Assembly (NCBI GenBank): GCA_963794385.1
Contig: CAWCDT010000018.1
Coordinates: 55,860-119,859 of the forward strand
DNA: 64,000 nt
DNA from: Gaiellasilicea sp963794385
GTDB taxonomy: Bacteria > Actinomycetota > Thermoleophilia > Gaiellales > Gaiellaceae
Direction of reading: 5' to 3'
Part shown: positions 1-9,018 of the stretch, piece after piece
Numbering within the stretch: the first letter of the stretch is position 1
How the letters are laid out: each line of letters starts with the position of its first letter
Program-made: the position numbers and the translations under genes
The notes under the pieces: model-generated
Databases searched by the model: none
What the model was told of the DNA's origin: nothing
What the model saw: the letters and a program-made list of their open reading frames with translations, nothing else

Positions 1-1416
1 GGGTCGAACTGCGCTCCGACCGTGCCGCCCCAGATCGCCTGCTGCTCGGCCGTCTTCACCACCTCGGCGCCCGTGAAGAGGCCACTCGAGGGGATGCCGG
101 CGAAGATGAACGCCTCGTAGTCGCTCCGACCCGAGAACTCGGTGTCGTCGTACGGCTCGTCGACGAGCGTGTAGTACGACTCGTAGACGTCCTCGATCGC
201 CGCGGAGCCGGCCGGGATCGGCACGCCGGCCGGAGCCGGGAACGTCGACTGGTCGGCGTCGTACACCATGAAGATGTAGTTCGGCGAGCCGACCATGTCG
301 TAGTTCATGTAGAGGGCGATCCGGTCGCGCTCCGCCTGGGAGAGCTCGTCCACGTAGGCGGTCGAGCCGATCAGGCCCTCCTCCTCGGCGCCCCACCAGG
401 CGAACCTGAGCGTGTTCTGTGGCTTCAGCTTCGCCATCATCAACGCCGTCTCGAGGATCGCCGCGGAGCCGGATCCGTTGTCGTTGATGCCTGGCCCGGC
501 CGTGACGGAGTCGAGGTGCGCGCCGGCCATGACCACGTTGCCGGTGTTCGTGCCCGGCAGCTCCGCGATCACGTTCACGTCGGTCCGGGTCTCGGGTTGC
601 GAGGACCCTGACGCGGGCAGTCGATCCGGGCCGGGCGAGGAGAGCGCCGTCGGCGAAGCTGGCGCCGACGACGGGAATCGTCAGGCGTTCCGCCGATGGG
701 AGGCAGCAGCGTCCCGACGATCAGGCCCTCGCGGTCGGGCGAGTTGCCCTGGTTGAAGATGATCACCGCCTCGGCGCCGGCCGCCTGCGCGTTGAAGGCC
801 TTCTGGGCGAACGGGCAGGTGCCCGCGCTGGATCAGGGCGATGTCGGCCGGGCCGGTGAAGTTCAGGCCATCGAAGTCGTCCACCGCAGCCGGGTCGGGC
901 CCTCGCAGCCGCTGGTGCTATGCCCGTGGGGGCGTCAGGTTGATGTCGACCGGGATCACGTGCCCGGTGACGTCGCCGAAGCCGCTTGCGTGAAGGCGCC
1001 GGTCTCGTAGTCCGCGGCAGGAGCCGGCGTCAGCTGCCGGAGGATCGCCGGGAACTGGAAGCTGAACTGGAACGGGTCGAGCGTGACGTTGTAGCCCGCG
1101 TCCTCGAGCAGGCCGGCGACGTACTCGACGCTTTCCGCGTAGCCCTCCGTACCCGCAGCGCGGGTGCCCGGGTAGAAGGGATCGTCGTTGGCGTCCGCAA
1201 TCTCCTGGAAAGCCGCCTGGTGAGCGCGGACGCCGTCGAGCGTCACGCACCCGAGCAGCTTGTCGTAGGTGTTGTTGGTGCGGTTCTGGCAGGCGGCCGG
1301 GGCGGGTGCGGCTGCGGCCGGTGCCGGTGCCGCGAGCATGAGCAGGGCTCCCGCAACGGTTGCCAGAAGGGCAAGGATCGAGACCGTCTGGATCGTCTTG
1401 CCGGTCGGTTGACCAT
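1..1416 (-). pseudogene. Secreted M28-family zinc aminopeptidase with PA domain, frame-disrupted, 3' end outside window
   Basis: The start is an ATG at 1416 behind AAAGGAGG; a signal peptide follows (a leucine/alanine-rich stretch ending in repeated Ala-Pro). Pieces in different frames give an N-terminal peptidase region, a PA insert (ALIQRGTCPFAQKAF, AVIIFNQGNSPDREG), and the M28 metal-binding core: GAHLDSV, INDNGSGS, WGAEEEGLIGS, MNYDMVGS. These carry the usual His, Asp, Glu-Glu and Asp zinc ligands and catalytic Glu. Known members are secreted di-zinc aminopeptidases. I count about seven single-base frame changes between about 1405 and 615, of both signs, one in a CCCCC run; positions 1-610 read through cleanly. 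Either a pseudogene or a badly sequenced stretch. The left window edge cuts the C-terminus. Family assignment is firm; integrity is not. Confidence 0.8.
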
Positions 1417-1520
1417 GTAGTTGGCCTCCTTTGTCCGGCCACGGCGAACGGCGACCGAACGGGTAGTGGGGTTGCGACCCTAGCCGGCGTTTCTCAGATC
1501 TCTGCAAGCCAGTCATCGCA

Positions 1521-1526
1521 TAGGGT
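1521..1526 (+). promoter_or_regulatory. -10 element (TAGGGT) for a leaderless asparaginase gene
   Basis: TAGGGT lies 6 nt before the GTG at 1533, so transcription would begin at or next to the start codon. No Shine-Dalgarno is visible. The -35 is weak. Confidence 0.45.
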
Positions 1527-1532
1527 GCGCGG

Positions 1533-2408
1533 GTGGATCCGCTCACCGTGGTCGTCCGCCGCGGCGGCGTCGAGGAGTCGCGCCACCATGTCCACGCCGT
1601 CGCTGTCCAGGACGGCACCGTCCTGGCCGAGTCGGGTGATCCCGGCCTCGTCTCGTACCTCCGCTCCTCGGCGAAGCCCTTCCAGGCGCTGCCGCTCGTG
1701 CGCGCCCGCGACGACCTGACGAACGAGGAGATCGCGATCGCGTCCGCCTCGCACCTCGCCTCGCCCGAACAGCTCGCCGCGGTGCGCAGCCTGCTCGACA
1801 AGGCCCCCGCCGCCGCGGACGAGCTCGAATGCGGGCCCGACCCGACGCCGCTCGAGCACAACTGCTCGGGCAAGCACGCGGGCATGCTCGCCCTCTGCCG
1901 CGTGAAGGGCTGGGCGAGCGGTGGCTACCGCCTCCCGACCCATCCCGTGCAGCACGGCTGCCTCGCCGAGGTCGCTGCCGCCTCCGACGTCGACGCCGAG
2001 GAGATCCCGACCGCGGTCGACGGATGCGGCGTCGTCACCTTTGCCCTTCCGCTCCGGCGCATGGCGGCGATGTTCGCGCGGCTCGAGCAGCTCGAGGGCG
2101 GCGAGCGGGTGGCCGCGGCGATGCGGGCGCACCCCGAGCTGATCCGCGGGCCGACTGCCGCCGACACGATGCTGATGCAGCAACTCGAAGGCTGGACGGC
2201 CAAGGGAGGAGCGGAGGGTCTCCTGTGCGCCTGCGGGCCCGGCGGGCTCGGGCTCGCGCTCAAGGTCGAGGACGGCAGCATGCGCGCGATGCGTCCCGCG
2301 CTCGCCGAGCTGCTCCGTCGGCTCGGGATCGACCCGGGCGACCTCGGCATCGAGCCGGTGTCGAACTCGCGCGGAGAGGTCGTCGGCGAGGTCGTCGTCA
2401 GTCGGTGA
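1533..2408 (+). CDS. L-asparaginase II family protein (thermolabile type)
   Basis: A 291-aa cytoplasmic protein of the asparaginase II family (Rhizobium etli AnsA-like, Pfam Asparaginase_II), unrelated in fold to E. coli AnsA/AnsB. It is expected to hydrolyse L-asparagine to aspartate and ammonia. The family hallmark SSAKPFQALP sits near residue 45, followed by an invariant-looking HNCSGKHAGMLA segment near 108 and DGCGVVTFALP near 165. Length is slightly under the usual 320-340 aa. The GTG start is set by a -10 hexamer only 6 nt upstream. Divergent from the M28 peptidase; the downstream gene is the primary sigma factor with its own promoter, so this gene is probably monocistronic. Confidence 0.88.
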   Translation: MDPLTVVVRRGGVEESRHHVHAVAVQDGTVLAESGDPGLVSYLRSSAKPFQALPLVRARDDLTNEEIAIASASHLASPEQLAAVRSLLDKAPAAADELECGPDPTPLEHNCSGKHAGMLALCRVKGWASGGYRLPTHPVQHGCLAEVAAASDVDAEEIPTAVDGCGVVTFALPLRRMAAMFARLEQLEGGERVAAAMRAHPELIRGPTAADTMLMQQLEGWTAKGGAEGLLCACGPGGLGLALKVEDGSMRAMRPALAELLRRLGIDPGDLGIEPVSNSRGEVVGEVVVSR

Positions 2409-2429
2409 AGAACGAGTGAAAAACTGGTC

Positions 2430-2459
2430 TTCTCACACGTGGCCGGTCCGCGCTAGGAT
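2430..2459 (+). promoter_or_regulatory. Candidate promoter of the primary sigma factor gene
   Basis: TAGGAT (2454-2459) matches a -10 box; TTCTCA (2430-2435), 18 bp upstream, is a 4/6 match to TTGACA. It leaves a leader of about 110 nt before the GTG at 2576. Confidence 0.4.
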
Positions 2460-2575
2460 CCGAAGCCGATGGTCAGAGCCGGGGGCGAACAGCGACTCGG
2501 CTCTTCGTGTGTCTAGGTAGGTCGTCAGGCAGGTGCAGTGCCCCCCGTCCACCCACGCGAGAAAGCCGAGGTCAC

Positions 2576-3673
2576 GTGCTCACCGTCGATATCGCTCTTC
2601 CCGAGGTCGAGGAGCTCCAGAAGCTCGTCCAGCACGGACAGGAGAAAGGGTTTCTCACCTATGACGAGATCGTCAGCGGCCTCGAGGAGGTCGATCTCAC
2701 GAAGGAGCAGATCGAAGACTTCTACACCTACCTGATCGACCACTCGATCGAGCTCGTCGAGGGCGAGCAGTACAAGTCGCCGCCGCACGAGCAGCCGGCG
2801 CTCGCCGAGGACGAGAAGACCGCGCCGAAGCTCGATCTCACCGTCGAGCCCTCGCTCGACTCGCTGCGCCTCTACCTGCGCGAGATCGGCAAGGTGCCGC
2901 TCCTCACGGCCGACCAGGAGATCTATCTCGCCAAGCGGATCGAGCGCGGCGACATGGTCGCGAAGACGCAGATGACCGAGGCGAACCTGCGCCTCGTCGT
3001 CTCGATCGCGAAGGGCTACCTCGGACGGGGCCTCTCCTTTCTCGACCTGATCCAGGAGGGATCGCTCGGCCTGATCCGCGCGGTCGAGAAGTTCGACTAC
3101 CGCAAGGGCTTCAAGTTCTCCACCTATGCGACGTGGTGGATCCGGCAGGCCGTGACGCGGGCGATCGCCGACAAGGCGCGCACGATCCGGATCCCGGTGC
3201 ACATGGTCGAGAAGCTGAACAAGGTCGTCCACATCGAGCGCCAGCTCGTGCAGCGGCTGGGCCGCGAGCCCAGGCCGGAGGAGATCGCGGAGGAGCTCGA
3301 GATCACGACCGACGAGGTGCGGGAGATCCTGCGCATGGCGCAGTTGCCCGTCTCGCTCGAGAAGCCGATCGGCGAGGAGGAGGAGAGCTCGCTCGGCGAC
3401 TTCGTCCCGGACGACAGCGCCGAGTCCCCGTTCGACACTGCCTCGCTCTCGCTCCGCCGCGAGGACGTCGAGCACGCGCTGATGGCGTTGCCGGAGCGCG
3501 AGCGCAAGGTGATCGAGCTCCGCTTCGGCCTCTCCGGCGCGCAGCCCTACACGCTCGAGGAGGTCGGCCGGGCGTTCGGGGTCACACGCGAGCGGATCCG
3601 CCAGATCGAGAACAACACGCTCAAGAAGCTCGAAGGCCTGCCCGAAGCTCAGGCCCTGAAGAACTGCATGTAA
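2576..3673 (+). CDS. sigA: Primary RNA polymerase sigma-70 factor
   Basis: Housekeeping sigma factor, about 365 aa. Order of regions: a short 1.1-like helix bundle (LPEVEELQKLVQHGQEKG), region 1.2 (DSLRLYLREIGKVPLLT), region 2 with the -10-binding and core-binding helices (RLVVSIAKGYLGRG, FKFSTYATWWIRQAV), region 3 (RIPVHMVEKLNK), and region 4 helix-turn-helix (TLEEVGRAFGVTRERIRQIE). I start it at GTG 2576 because the protein begins with region 1.1 there; the 23 codons from 2507 read as non-coding leader. Lack of a long acidic N-terminal extension makes it shorter than Streptomyces HrdB. Vegetative sigma identity follows from complete regions 1.2-4. Confidence 0.95.
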   Translation: MLTVDIALPEVEELQKLVQHGQEKGFLTYDEIVSGLEEVDLTKEQIEDFYTYLIDHSIELVEGEQYKSPPHEQPALAEDEKTAPKLDLTVEPSLDSLRLYLREIGKVPLLTADQEIYLAKRIERGDMVAKTQMTEANLRLVVSIAKGYLGRGLSFLDLIQEGSLGLIRAVEKFDYRKGFKFSTYATWWIRQAVTRAIADKARTIRIPVHMVEKLNKVVHIERQLVQRLGREPRPEEIAEELEITTDEVREILRMAQLPVSLEKPIGEEEESSLGDFVPDDSAESPFDTASLSLRREDVEHALMALPERERKVIELRFGLSGAQPYTLEEVGRAFGVTRERIRQIENNTLKKLEGLPEAQALKNCM

Positions 3674-3695
3674 CCGCCGTGTTGGCGGTCCGTCG

Positions 3696-3881
3696 CTAGT
3701 CGCTGTCGCGCGTCAGAGCGGCGTCTTCCGCCCTGCTCTCGGGCACGAAAAGCTTGCAGTGCGGGCACTTGAAGCCGCGGTGCCGCTCGGCGTCGCCTTC
3801 GAGCAGCTCTGCCCTGAACTGCTTCCCGCAATGCGGGCACGTAGCGACCTGCACCTCGCCCGATGTGGCGTCTGCTGCCAT
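3696..3881 (-). CDS. Small double-CxxC zinc-ribbon protein
   Basis: A 61-aa protein with two CPHC motifs (TCPHCGKQF near residue 15 and KCPHCKLFV near 38) spaced like a rubredoxin-type or zinc-ribbon knuckle, presumably binding one zinc ion. No membrane segment. Its 3' end lies 22 bp from the sigma-factor stop, so the two genes converge; its 5' end diverges from the aquaporin gene. Function unknown; small ribbons like this may bind nucleic acid or partner proteins. Confidence 0.7.
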   Translation of the reverse strand: MAADATSGEVQVATCPHCGKQFRAELLEGDAERHRGFKCPHCKLFVPESRAEDAALTRDSD

Positions 3882-3933
3882 TGGGCATCACCGTAGCGAA
3901 CCCGCCGGGAAGGCCTCCGTCCGACCCGCTTCG

Positions 3934-3939
3934 TATCCT
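3934..3939 (+). promoter_or_regulatory. -10 element (TATCCT) for a leaderless aquaporin gene
   Basis: TATCCT ends 6 nt before the GTG at 3946, predicting a leaderless transcript. The same hexamer and near-identical spacing precede the ArsR gene at 19601. Confidence 0.5.
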
Positions 3940-3945
3940 CGCCGC

Positions 3946-4678
3946 GTGGAATACGAGCCTCTTCGCCGGGCGGTTGCGGAGCTGATCGGGACCTTCACGC
4001 TCATCTTCGCGGGCATGGGCGCCATCGTCGTCGCGCCCGATACGGGCCTGCTCGGCGTCGCGTCTCGCGCACGGGCTGGCGATCGCGATCATGGTGTCGG
4101 CCCTCGGCCACATCTCCGGTGGCCACTTCAACCCCGCGATCACGCTCGGGTTCCTGGTCACGAGGCGCATCGCGCCGACGCTCGCTGTTACCTACTGGAT
4201 CGCGCAACTCGCGGGCGGCGTTCTCGGCGCGCTCGCCTTGCGCGCCACGTTCCCGGACACTGCGAATCTCGACAGCGGCGTTCCGGTTCTGACCGGGATC
4301 GGCTCAGGCGCCGGCATCGCGCTCGAGGCGATCATGACGTTCCTCCTGGTCTGGGTCGTCTTCGCCACCGCGGTCGATCCGGGTGGCACCTTCAAGTCGA
4401 TCGCAGGACTCGCCATCGGCCTCACGATCACGATCGACATCCTCGTCGGCGGCCCGCTCACCGGCGCGGCCATGAATCCGGCCCGATCGCTCGGGCCCGA
4501 GCTCGTCACGAACGTCTGGGACGACTGGTGGGTCTACCTCATCGGTCCCAGCATCGGGGGAGTCGTGGCGGCGGTGCTCTACGAGTGGCTCTATCTGCGC
4601 CCGGTGGCGCCAATACCCGTCGGGCCGCCGGAGTCGGGCGTGCTCGAGCCGCGACCCGGCGACGCGGCCGCCGACTAG
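3946..4678 (+). CDS. MIP-family aquaporin/glycerol channel (one frame change)
   Basis: About 244 aa, six predicted membrane helices, with both NPA boxes: GGHFNPAITLGF and AAMNPARSLGP. These fold into the pore and make the MIP-family assignment secure. The Arg after the second NPA is present. I cannot distinguish water from glycerol selectivity. The N-terminus (VEYEPLRRAVAELIGTF) begins at GTG 3946 and runs to about 4062, where one extra base moves the reading frame by +1. Removing one base in CGTCTCGCG gives a continuous GVALAHGLAIAIMVSALGH. The rest is intact, so this is probably a functional gene with a sequence error. Monocistronic between two opposite-strand genes. Confidence 0.85.
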
Positions 4679-4705
4679 GGCAGCCGCGCCGCAGGCCGCT
4701 ATCGC

Positions 4706-5074
4706 TTAGAAGCCGCCGTAGTAGCCGCCGACCCGCTCGCGATACTTCTCGTCATCGCGGTGCAGGTCGGGGTCGAACTCCGGCGCGTTCTTGATCTCGT
4801 CCTTCGTCCTGCTGACGAACAACGTCTCGGTGTCGTGGTCGACGCGCTCGACGACTCCGGCCGGAAGCAGAACCTTCTTGCCGAAGATCCACGGGCCGGT
4901 GTCGACGATCAACCGGCTGCTGCCGATCTCGCCGGTCGCGTCGTCGATCTTGCCGATGCCGCCGTCGATTGCCTCGACCGAGTAGCCCACCAGGTTCGCC
5001 GGGTTCACCGACTGATCCTGGAAGGTCCACATGTCAGCGGTCGTAACCCCCGACTGCATCTTCTGGCGATCCAT
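4706..5074 (-). CDS. PRC-barrel domain protein
   Basis: A 122-aa soluble protein with one PRC-barrel beta domain (about residues 28-95: NLVGYSVEAIDGGIGKIDDA, then SSRLIVDTG and KKVLLPAGVVERVD). The family occurs in photosynthetic reaction centre H subunits, RimM and many stress-related small proteins of actinobacteria. Here the C-terminus is Tyr/Gly-rich (RVGGYYGGF). The start is the ATG at 5074 with GAGGAGGA upstream. It points into the small membrane-protein gene at 5104-5490 on the same strand, so the two may be cotranscribed, 29 bp apart. Precise role unknown. Confidence 0.8.
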   Translation of the reverse strand: MDRQKMQSGVTTADMWTFQDQSVNPANLVGYSVEAIDGGIGKIDDATGEIGSSRLIVDTGPWIFGKKVLLPAGVVERVDHDTETLFVSRTKDEIKNAPEFDPDLHRDDEKYRERVGGYYGGF

Positions 5075-5103
5075 CTGTTCCTCCTCGGTTGGATACAGAT
5101 CGT

Positions 5104-5490
5104 CTACCCGGAACCGCGACGGCTAATCAACGCACCGACGATTGCCCCATAGGTTGTGTGATCTGCCACTTGCGGCAAGGTCGGCAACGCGCGGATACGC
5201 GGGAAGGCGCGCCCGAGCAGGCCGAGGTCGAGCGCCGCGATCGCCAGCCCGGCGAGCGCCCCGCGGCGGGCGCCGCGCACGCCGGCCCGGTCGAGGACGA
5301 ACGCCCAGCCCAGCGAGACGGCGACGTGCACCGGCACGGCCGCGGCGAGGAGCGGCAGGCGGCGTGTCTCCCGGGGGAGCAGGATCGATCCGGCCGCGAG
5401 CGCGGCCTGGAGCGGATCGCGGCCGGTGGCGAGCGCGTGGACGGTCGAGGGCGCGCCCGAGAGCGCCGCGGCCACCAGCCCTGCGCGCAT
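5104..5490 (-). CDS. Conserved small membrane protein of unknown function
   Basis: About 128 aa. Starts at ATG 5490 (a GTG at 5505 is an alternative) and contains two or three hydrophobic segments, including PLLAAAVPVHVAVSLGWAFVL. The N-terminal GAPSTVHALATGRDPLQAA resembles a conserved stretch I associate with uncharacterised actinobacterial membrane proteins, but I cannot name the family. Divergent from the membrane gene at 5608 with a 117-bp gap. The reading frame stays open further upstream, but codon bias drops there. Confidence 0.6.
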   Translation of the reverse strand: MRAGLVAAALSGAPSTVHALATGRDPLQAALAAGSILLPRETRRLPLLAAAVPVHVAVSLGWAFVLDRAGVRGARRGALAGLAIAALDLGLLGRAFPRIRALPTLPQVADHTTYGAIVGALISRRGSG

Positions 5491-5607
5491 CGTCCGCCGC
5501 TCCACTCCGTAGTCCTCCGCAGTCGAATTCCGCGGACCTGCCGATGGCGGTGCACACGCCCGCCGCGATTCTCGGCTCAAGGTAACGGCCGACGAAAGGA
5601 GCAGGAG

Positions 5608-6183
5608 ATGAAGAAGTGGTTCGCATACGGTGGCATTGCAGCCAGCGTCGTGCTGATCGCCTTCGGAACCGGCGCAATCGTGGTCGGCGCGACGGGCTAC
5701 GACGACGTCCGCGACGAGATCGCGCAGCAGAACATCACCGCGGGCGACGATGCCGCGGAGCTCACGAACGGCGCGCTCCAGCCGGGTGAGAAGATCACGA
5801 CCGGCGCGGAGGCGCGCGCCTTCGCGGACATCATGGAGCATCACACGCTCGAGGCGACCGAGGGCAAGCGGTACGCCGAGATGGGCCGCTTCCTCACGCC
5901 GAGCGGCGAGGACACGAGCGACGAGGCCCTCGCAGCGAAGACCGAAGACGGCAGGCCGGTCGAGAACGGCCTCCGCAACATGTGGGTGACCGAGACGGCT
6001 CTGACGACGGCGCTGAACACGTCGTACTTCGCCGAGCGGGTCGCCTACTTCTCGATCGTCATGGGCGTCGCGCTCCTGCTGACCGGGATCGGGTTCCTCG
6101 TCCTCACCCTCGGTGGGGCGCTGGGCTGGGTCGCGCTTCCTCGGCGGAGCAAGGCGCTCGACACGGCGTCGGCCGCGACCTGA
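5608..6183 (+). CDS. Two-helix membrane protein, unknown function
   Basis: A 191-aa protein starting at ATG 5608 behind AGGAGCAGGAG. A transmembrane helix near residues 7-30 is followed by an acidic, probably extracytoplasmic domain of about 110 residues and a second helix near 145-172 (VAYFSIVMGVALLLTGIGFL), then a short basic tail. Both ends would be cytoplasmic. No enzymatic motif is visible. The gene is single, closed by a strong terminator at 6202-6230. Family not recognised. Confidence 0.65.
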   Translation: MKKWFAYGGIAASVVLIAFGTGAIVVGATGYDDVRDEIAQQNITAGDDAAELTNGALQPGEKITTGAEARAFADIMEHHTLEATEGKRYAEMGRFLTPSGEDTSDEALAAKTEDGRPVENGLRNMWVTETALTTALNTSYFAERVAYFSIVMGVALLLTGIGFLVLTLGGALGWVALPRRSKALDTASAAT

Positions 6184-6201
6184 GCAACACCGCGGTCAGC
6201 A

Positions 6202-6230
6202 TGAAGGGCGGGCCAGCGGCCCGCCCTTCA
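6202..6230 (+). terminator. Hairpin terminator
   Basis: Perfect 13-bp arms (TGAAGGGCGGGCC / GGCCCGCCCTTCA) around an AGC loop, 18 bp after the upstream stop; no U-tract, as is usual at this GC content. Confidence 0.75.
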
Positions 6231-6234
6231 CGCT

Positions 6235-6240
6235 TATAGC
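6235..6240 (+). promoter_or_regulatory. -10-like element (TATAGC)
   Basis: TATAGC directly after the terminator, 9 nt before the ATG at 6250; a near-leaderless arrangement. Confidence 0.35.
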
Positions 6241-6249
6241 CTCAGGCTC

Positions 6250-8910
6250 ATGAGCACGGAGCAGCTCTCCACCGACGTCATCCTCCGGGACGGGAGCACC
6301 CTCCGCCTGCGCCCGCCGCGCCGCCAGGACGCAGACGCGCTGCTCGACCTCTTCCGGTCGCTCTCGGAGCGGAGCCTCTACCTCCGGTTCCACGGCTTTC
6401 CCAATCTCGGGCCGCGGCTCGTCGAGCCGCTGCTCGAGCCCGACTGGGACGAGCGCGGCGCCCTGCTCGGTGCGCTCGAGTCCGAGGGCGCCGAACGCGT
6501 CGTCGCGGTCGCCAACTACGTGCGCCTGCGCGACCCGGCGGTCGCCGAGTCGGCCTTTGCCGTCGCGGACGACTACCAGGGCCGCGGGATCGGCACGCGC
6601 CTGCTCGAGCAGCTCGCGGCGCGGGCGGCAGAACAGAGGATCGAGCGCTTCGTGGCGCAGGTGCTGCCGGACAACCGCAACATGCTCGGCGTGTTCGAGG
6701 CGGCCGGCTTCGAGCTCACGCGCGAGCTCGCCGGCGGGGAGCTCGAGGTGCAGTTCCCGATCGCGCCGACCGAGGGTTACCGCGAGCGCGTCGACGAGCG
6801 CGACCACGAGGCCGTCCGAGCTTCGCTGCGCCCGTTCTTCGAGCCCGACAGCGTCGCCGTGATCGGCGCGTCGCGCCGGCGCGGCTCGATCGGCGGCGAG
6901 CTCTTCCGCAACATCCTCGCCGGCGACTTCCAGGGCGCCGCGCACCCCGTCAACCGCGACGGCGAGCCCGTCGCGGGCGTCCGTGGCTATCGCTCGATCA
7001 CCGAGATCCCGGAGCACGTCGACCTGGCGGTGATCAGCCTGCCGGCCGCCGCGGTGCTGGGCGCAGCCGAGGAGGCCCTGCGCAAGGGCGTCAATGCGCT
7101 CGTGGTCATCTCGGCGGGCTTCGCCGAGATCGGCAGCGAGGGAGCGCGTCGCCAGGACGACCTTCTGGCCCTCGCTCGCGCGCACGGCGCCCGCTTGATC
7201 GGCCCCAACTGTCTCGGTATCGCCTCGTCGGCGACGAGCCTGAACGCGACCTTCGCGGCGCGCTCGGCGCCGCACGGAAACATCGGCTTCTCGTCGCAGA
7301 GCGGTGCTCTCGGCCTCGCCCTGCTCGAGGCGTCGGAAGCGCGCGGCCTCGGGCTCTCGGCCTTCGTCTCGATCGGGAACAAGGCCGACGTCTCGTCGAA
7401 CGACCTGCTCGAGTGGTGGGAAGACGATCCGGCCACCGCCGTCGTCCTGCTCTATGTCGAGTCGTTCGGGAACCCACGACGGTTCGCCCGGCTCGCGCGG
7501 CGCGTCGCCCGGCGGAAGCCCGTGCTCGCGCTGAAGAGCGGCACGACGGCGACCGGCCAACGGGCCGCGAGCTCGCACACGGCGGCGCTGGCGGGCTCCG
7601 AGACGGCGGTCGACGCACTCTTCCACCAGGCCGGCGTGATCCGCGCCGCATCGCTCGAGGAGCTCGTCGACGTCGCGGCGCTCCTCTCGAGCCAGCCGGA
7701 GCCGAAGGGACGTCGTGTCGCCGTGCTCACGAACGCCGGCGGGCTCGGGATCCTCTGCGCCGACGCCTGCGAGGCGGCCGGGCTCGAGCTCCCGGAGCTC
7801 TCGCCCGCGACCGGAGAGGCGCTTGCTGCGCTGCTCTCGCCCGAGGCGAGCGCTGCGAACCCGGTCGACATGCTCGGCGGCGCGACCGCTGCCACCTACG
7901 CCGACGCGCTGCCCCTGCTGCTCGCAGACCCTCAGGTCGACTCGGCCATCGTCCTTTTCGTGCCGACGGTGACTGCGACCGCCGAGCAGGTCGCGGACGC
8001 AGTCGAGCGTGCGGCTGCGGCGGCAGAGAGCGACAAGCCCGTGCTCGCCGTCGTGATGACGGCGGCGGGGATCCCCACCGCCCTTCGAAGCTCGGACGCA
8101 CGCGTCGCCGCGTTTTCGTATCCCGAATCGGCGGCGCGCGCGCTCGGCCGCACTGCTGCGCGCGCGGAATGGCTGCGGCGCCCGTTCGGGACCATTCCGG
8201 TGCTCGAGGGCGTCGACCGGAAGGCCGCCGAGGAGGTGGTCGAACGCTCGCTCTCCCTCGGCGACGACCTCTGGCTCGAGCCGGACGACACGCGGGCGCT
8301 CCTGGCGGCCTACGGGTTTCCGCTCGTCGACGAGCGACTGGCCGGGAGCGCGGCCGCAGCCGTCACCGCGGCGCGTGAGCTCGGCTTCCCGGTCGTCGTG
8401 AAGACGGCCGCTGCCGGCGCGCACAAGACAGACACCGGCGGCGTCGCCCTGAATCTCGTGGATGAGCAGGAGGTCGAGGCGGCGGTCGAGCGCATCGGCG
8501 CGCCGGTGCTCGTCCAGCCGATGGTGCGCGGCGGGGCCGAGCTCCTCGCCGGCCTCGTGCAGGATCCGGTCTTCGGCCCACTCGTCGCCTTCGGCCCGGG
8601 TGGCGTCATGGCCGAGCTGATCGGCCAGGCCGCCTTCCGGATCGCGCCGCTGACCGACGTCGACGCGCGCGAGCTCGTCACCGGAGGCAAGGCCGGGCGG
8701 CTCGTCGCGGGCTTCCGGGGCGCTCCGCCCGCGGACGACGAGGCGCTGATCGACCTCGTGCTCCGGCTCGGCCGGCTGGGAGAGGACCTCCTCGCGGTCG
8801 CGGAGCTCGACCTGAATCCGGTCCTCGCGCAGCCCGACCGCTGCGTCGCGGTCGACGCACGCGTGCGCGTCCGGCGGCCGGAACGCGTGATCCGCGCCAA
8901 ATCCTGGTAG
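6250..8910 (+). CDS. GNAT acetyltransferase fused to ADP-forming acyl-CoA synthetase (Pat/PatZ-like)
   Basis: An 886-aa multidomain protein. Residues 10-165 form a GNAT domain, with the acetyl-CoA loop DYQGRGIGTRLLEQL. Residues 195-330 are the CoA-binding Rossmann domain (SVAVIGASRRRGSIGGEL), about 330-640 the two ligase-CoA domains (NIGFSSQSGALG, KPVLALKSG, catalytic-site-like SSHTAALAGSE), and about 660-880 an ATP-grasp domain (FPVVVKTAAAGAHKTD, GAPVLVQPMVRGGAEL). Enzymes with this domain set acetylate lysines, classically to control acetyl-CoA synthetase, or act as acyl-CoA synthetases. E. coli PatZ has GNAT at the C-terminus; this one has it N-terminal. The possible ligase histidine is replaced in many Pat proteins; the SSHTAAL segment here keeps a His, so synthetase activity is possible. 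Monocistronic. Confidence 0.88.
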   Translation: MSTEQLSTDVILRDGSTLRLRPPRRQDADALLDLFRSLSERSLYLRFHGFPNLGPRLVEPLLEPDWDERGALLGALESEGAERVVAVANYVRLRDPAVAESAFAVADDYQGRGIGTRLLEQLAARAAEQRIERFVAQVLPDNRNMLGVFEAAGFELTRELAGGELEVQFPIAPTEGYRERVDERDHEAVRASLRPFFEPDSVAVIGASRRRGSIGGELFRNILAGDFQGAAHPVNRDGEPVAGVRGYRSITEIPEHVDLAVISLPAAAVLGAAEEALRKGVNALVVISAGFAEIGSEGARRQDDLLALARAHGARLIGPNCLGIASSATSLNATFAARSAPHGNIGFSSQSGALGLALLEASEARGLGLSAFVSIGNKADVSSNDLLEWWEDDPATAVVLLYVESFGNPRRFARLARRVARRKPVLALKSGTTATGQRAASSHTAALAGSETAVDALFHQAGVIRAASLEELVDVAALLSSQPEPKGRRVAVLTNAGGLGILCADACEAAGLELPELSPATGEALAALLSPEASAANPVDMLGGATAATYADALPLLLADPQVDSAIVLFVPTVTATAEQVADAVERAAAAAESDKPVLAVVMTAAGIPTALRSSDARVAAFSYPESAARALGRTAARAEWLRRPFGTIPVLEGVDRKAAEEVVERSLSLGDDLWLEPDDTRALLAAYGFPLVDERLAGSAAAAVTAARELGFPVVVKTAAAGAHKTDTGGVALNLVDEQEVEAAVERIGAPVLVQPMVRGGAELLAGLVQDPVFGPLVAFGPGGVMAELIGQAAFRIAPLTDVDARELVTGGKAGRLVAGFRGAPPADDEALIDLVLRLGRLGEDLLAVAELDLNPVLAQPDRCVAVDARVRVRRPERVIRAKSW

Positions 8911-9018
8911 CCGCATCCGGAAAAACCCGCAACCACGTTCCGTGGTCCCGCGGAGGCCGGTCGGCGCGGCGGCTCGTACCTTCCTTGCAGACACGAATCC
9001 AGGAAGGAACGAACGATC

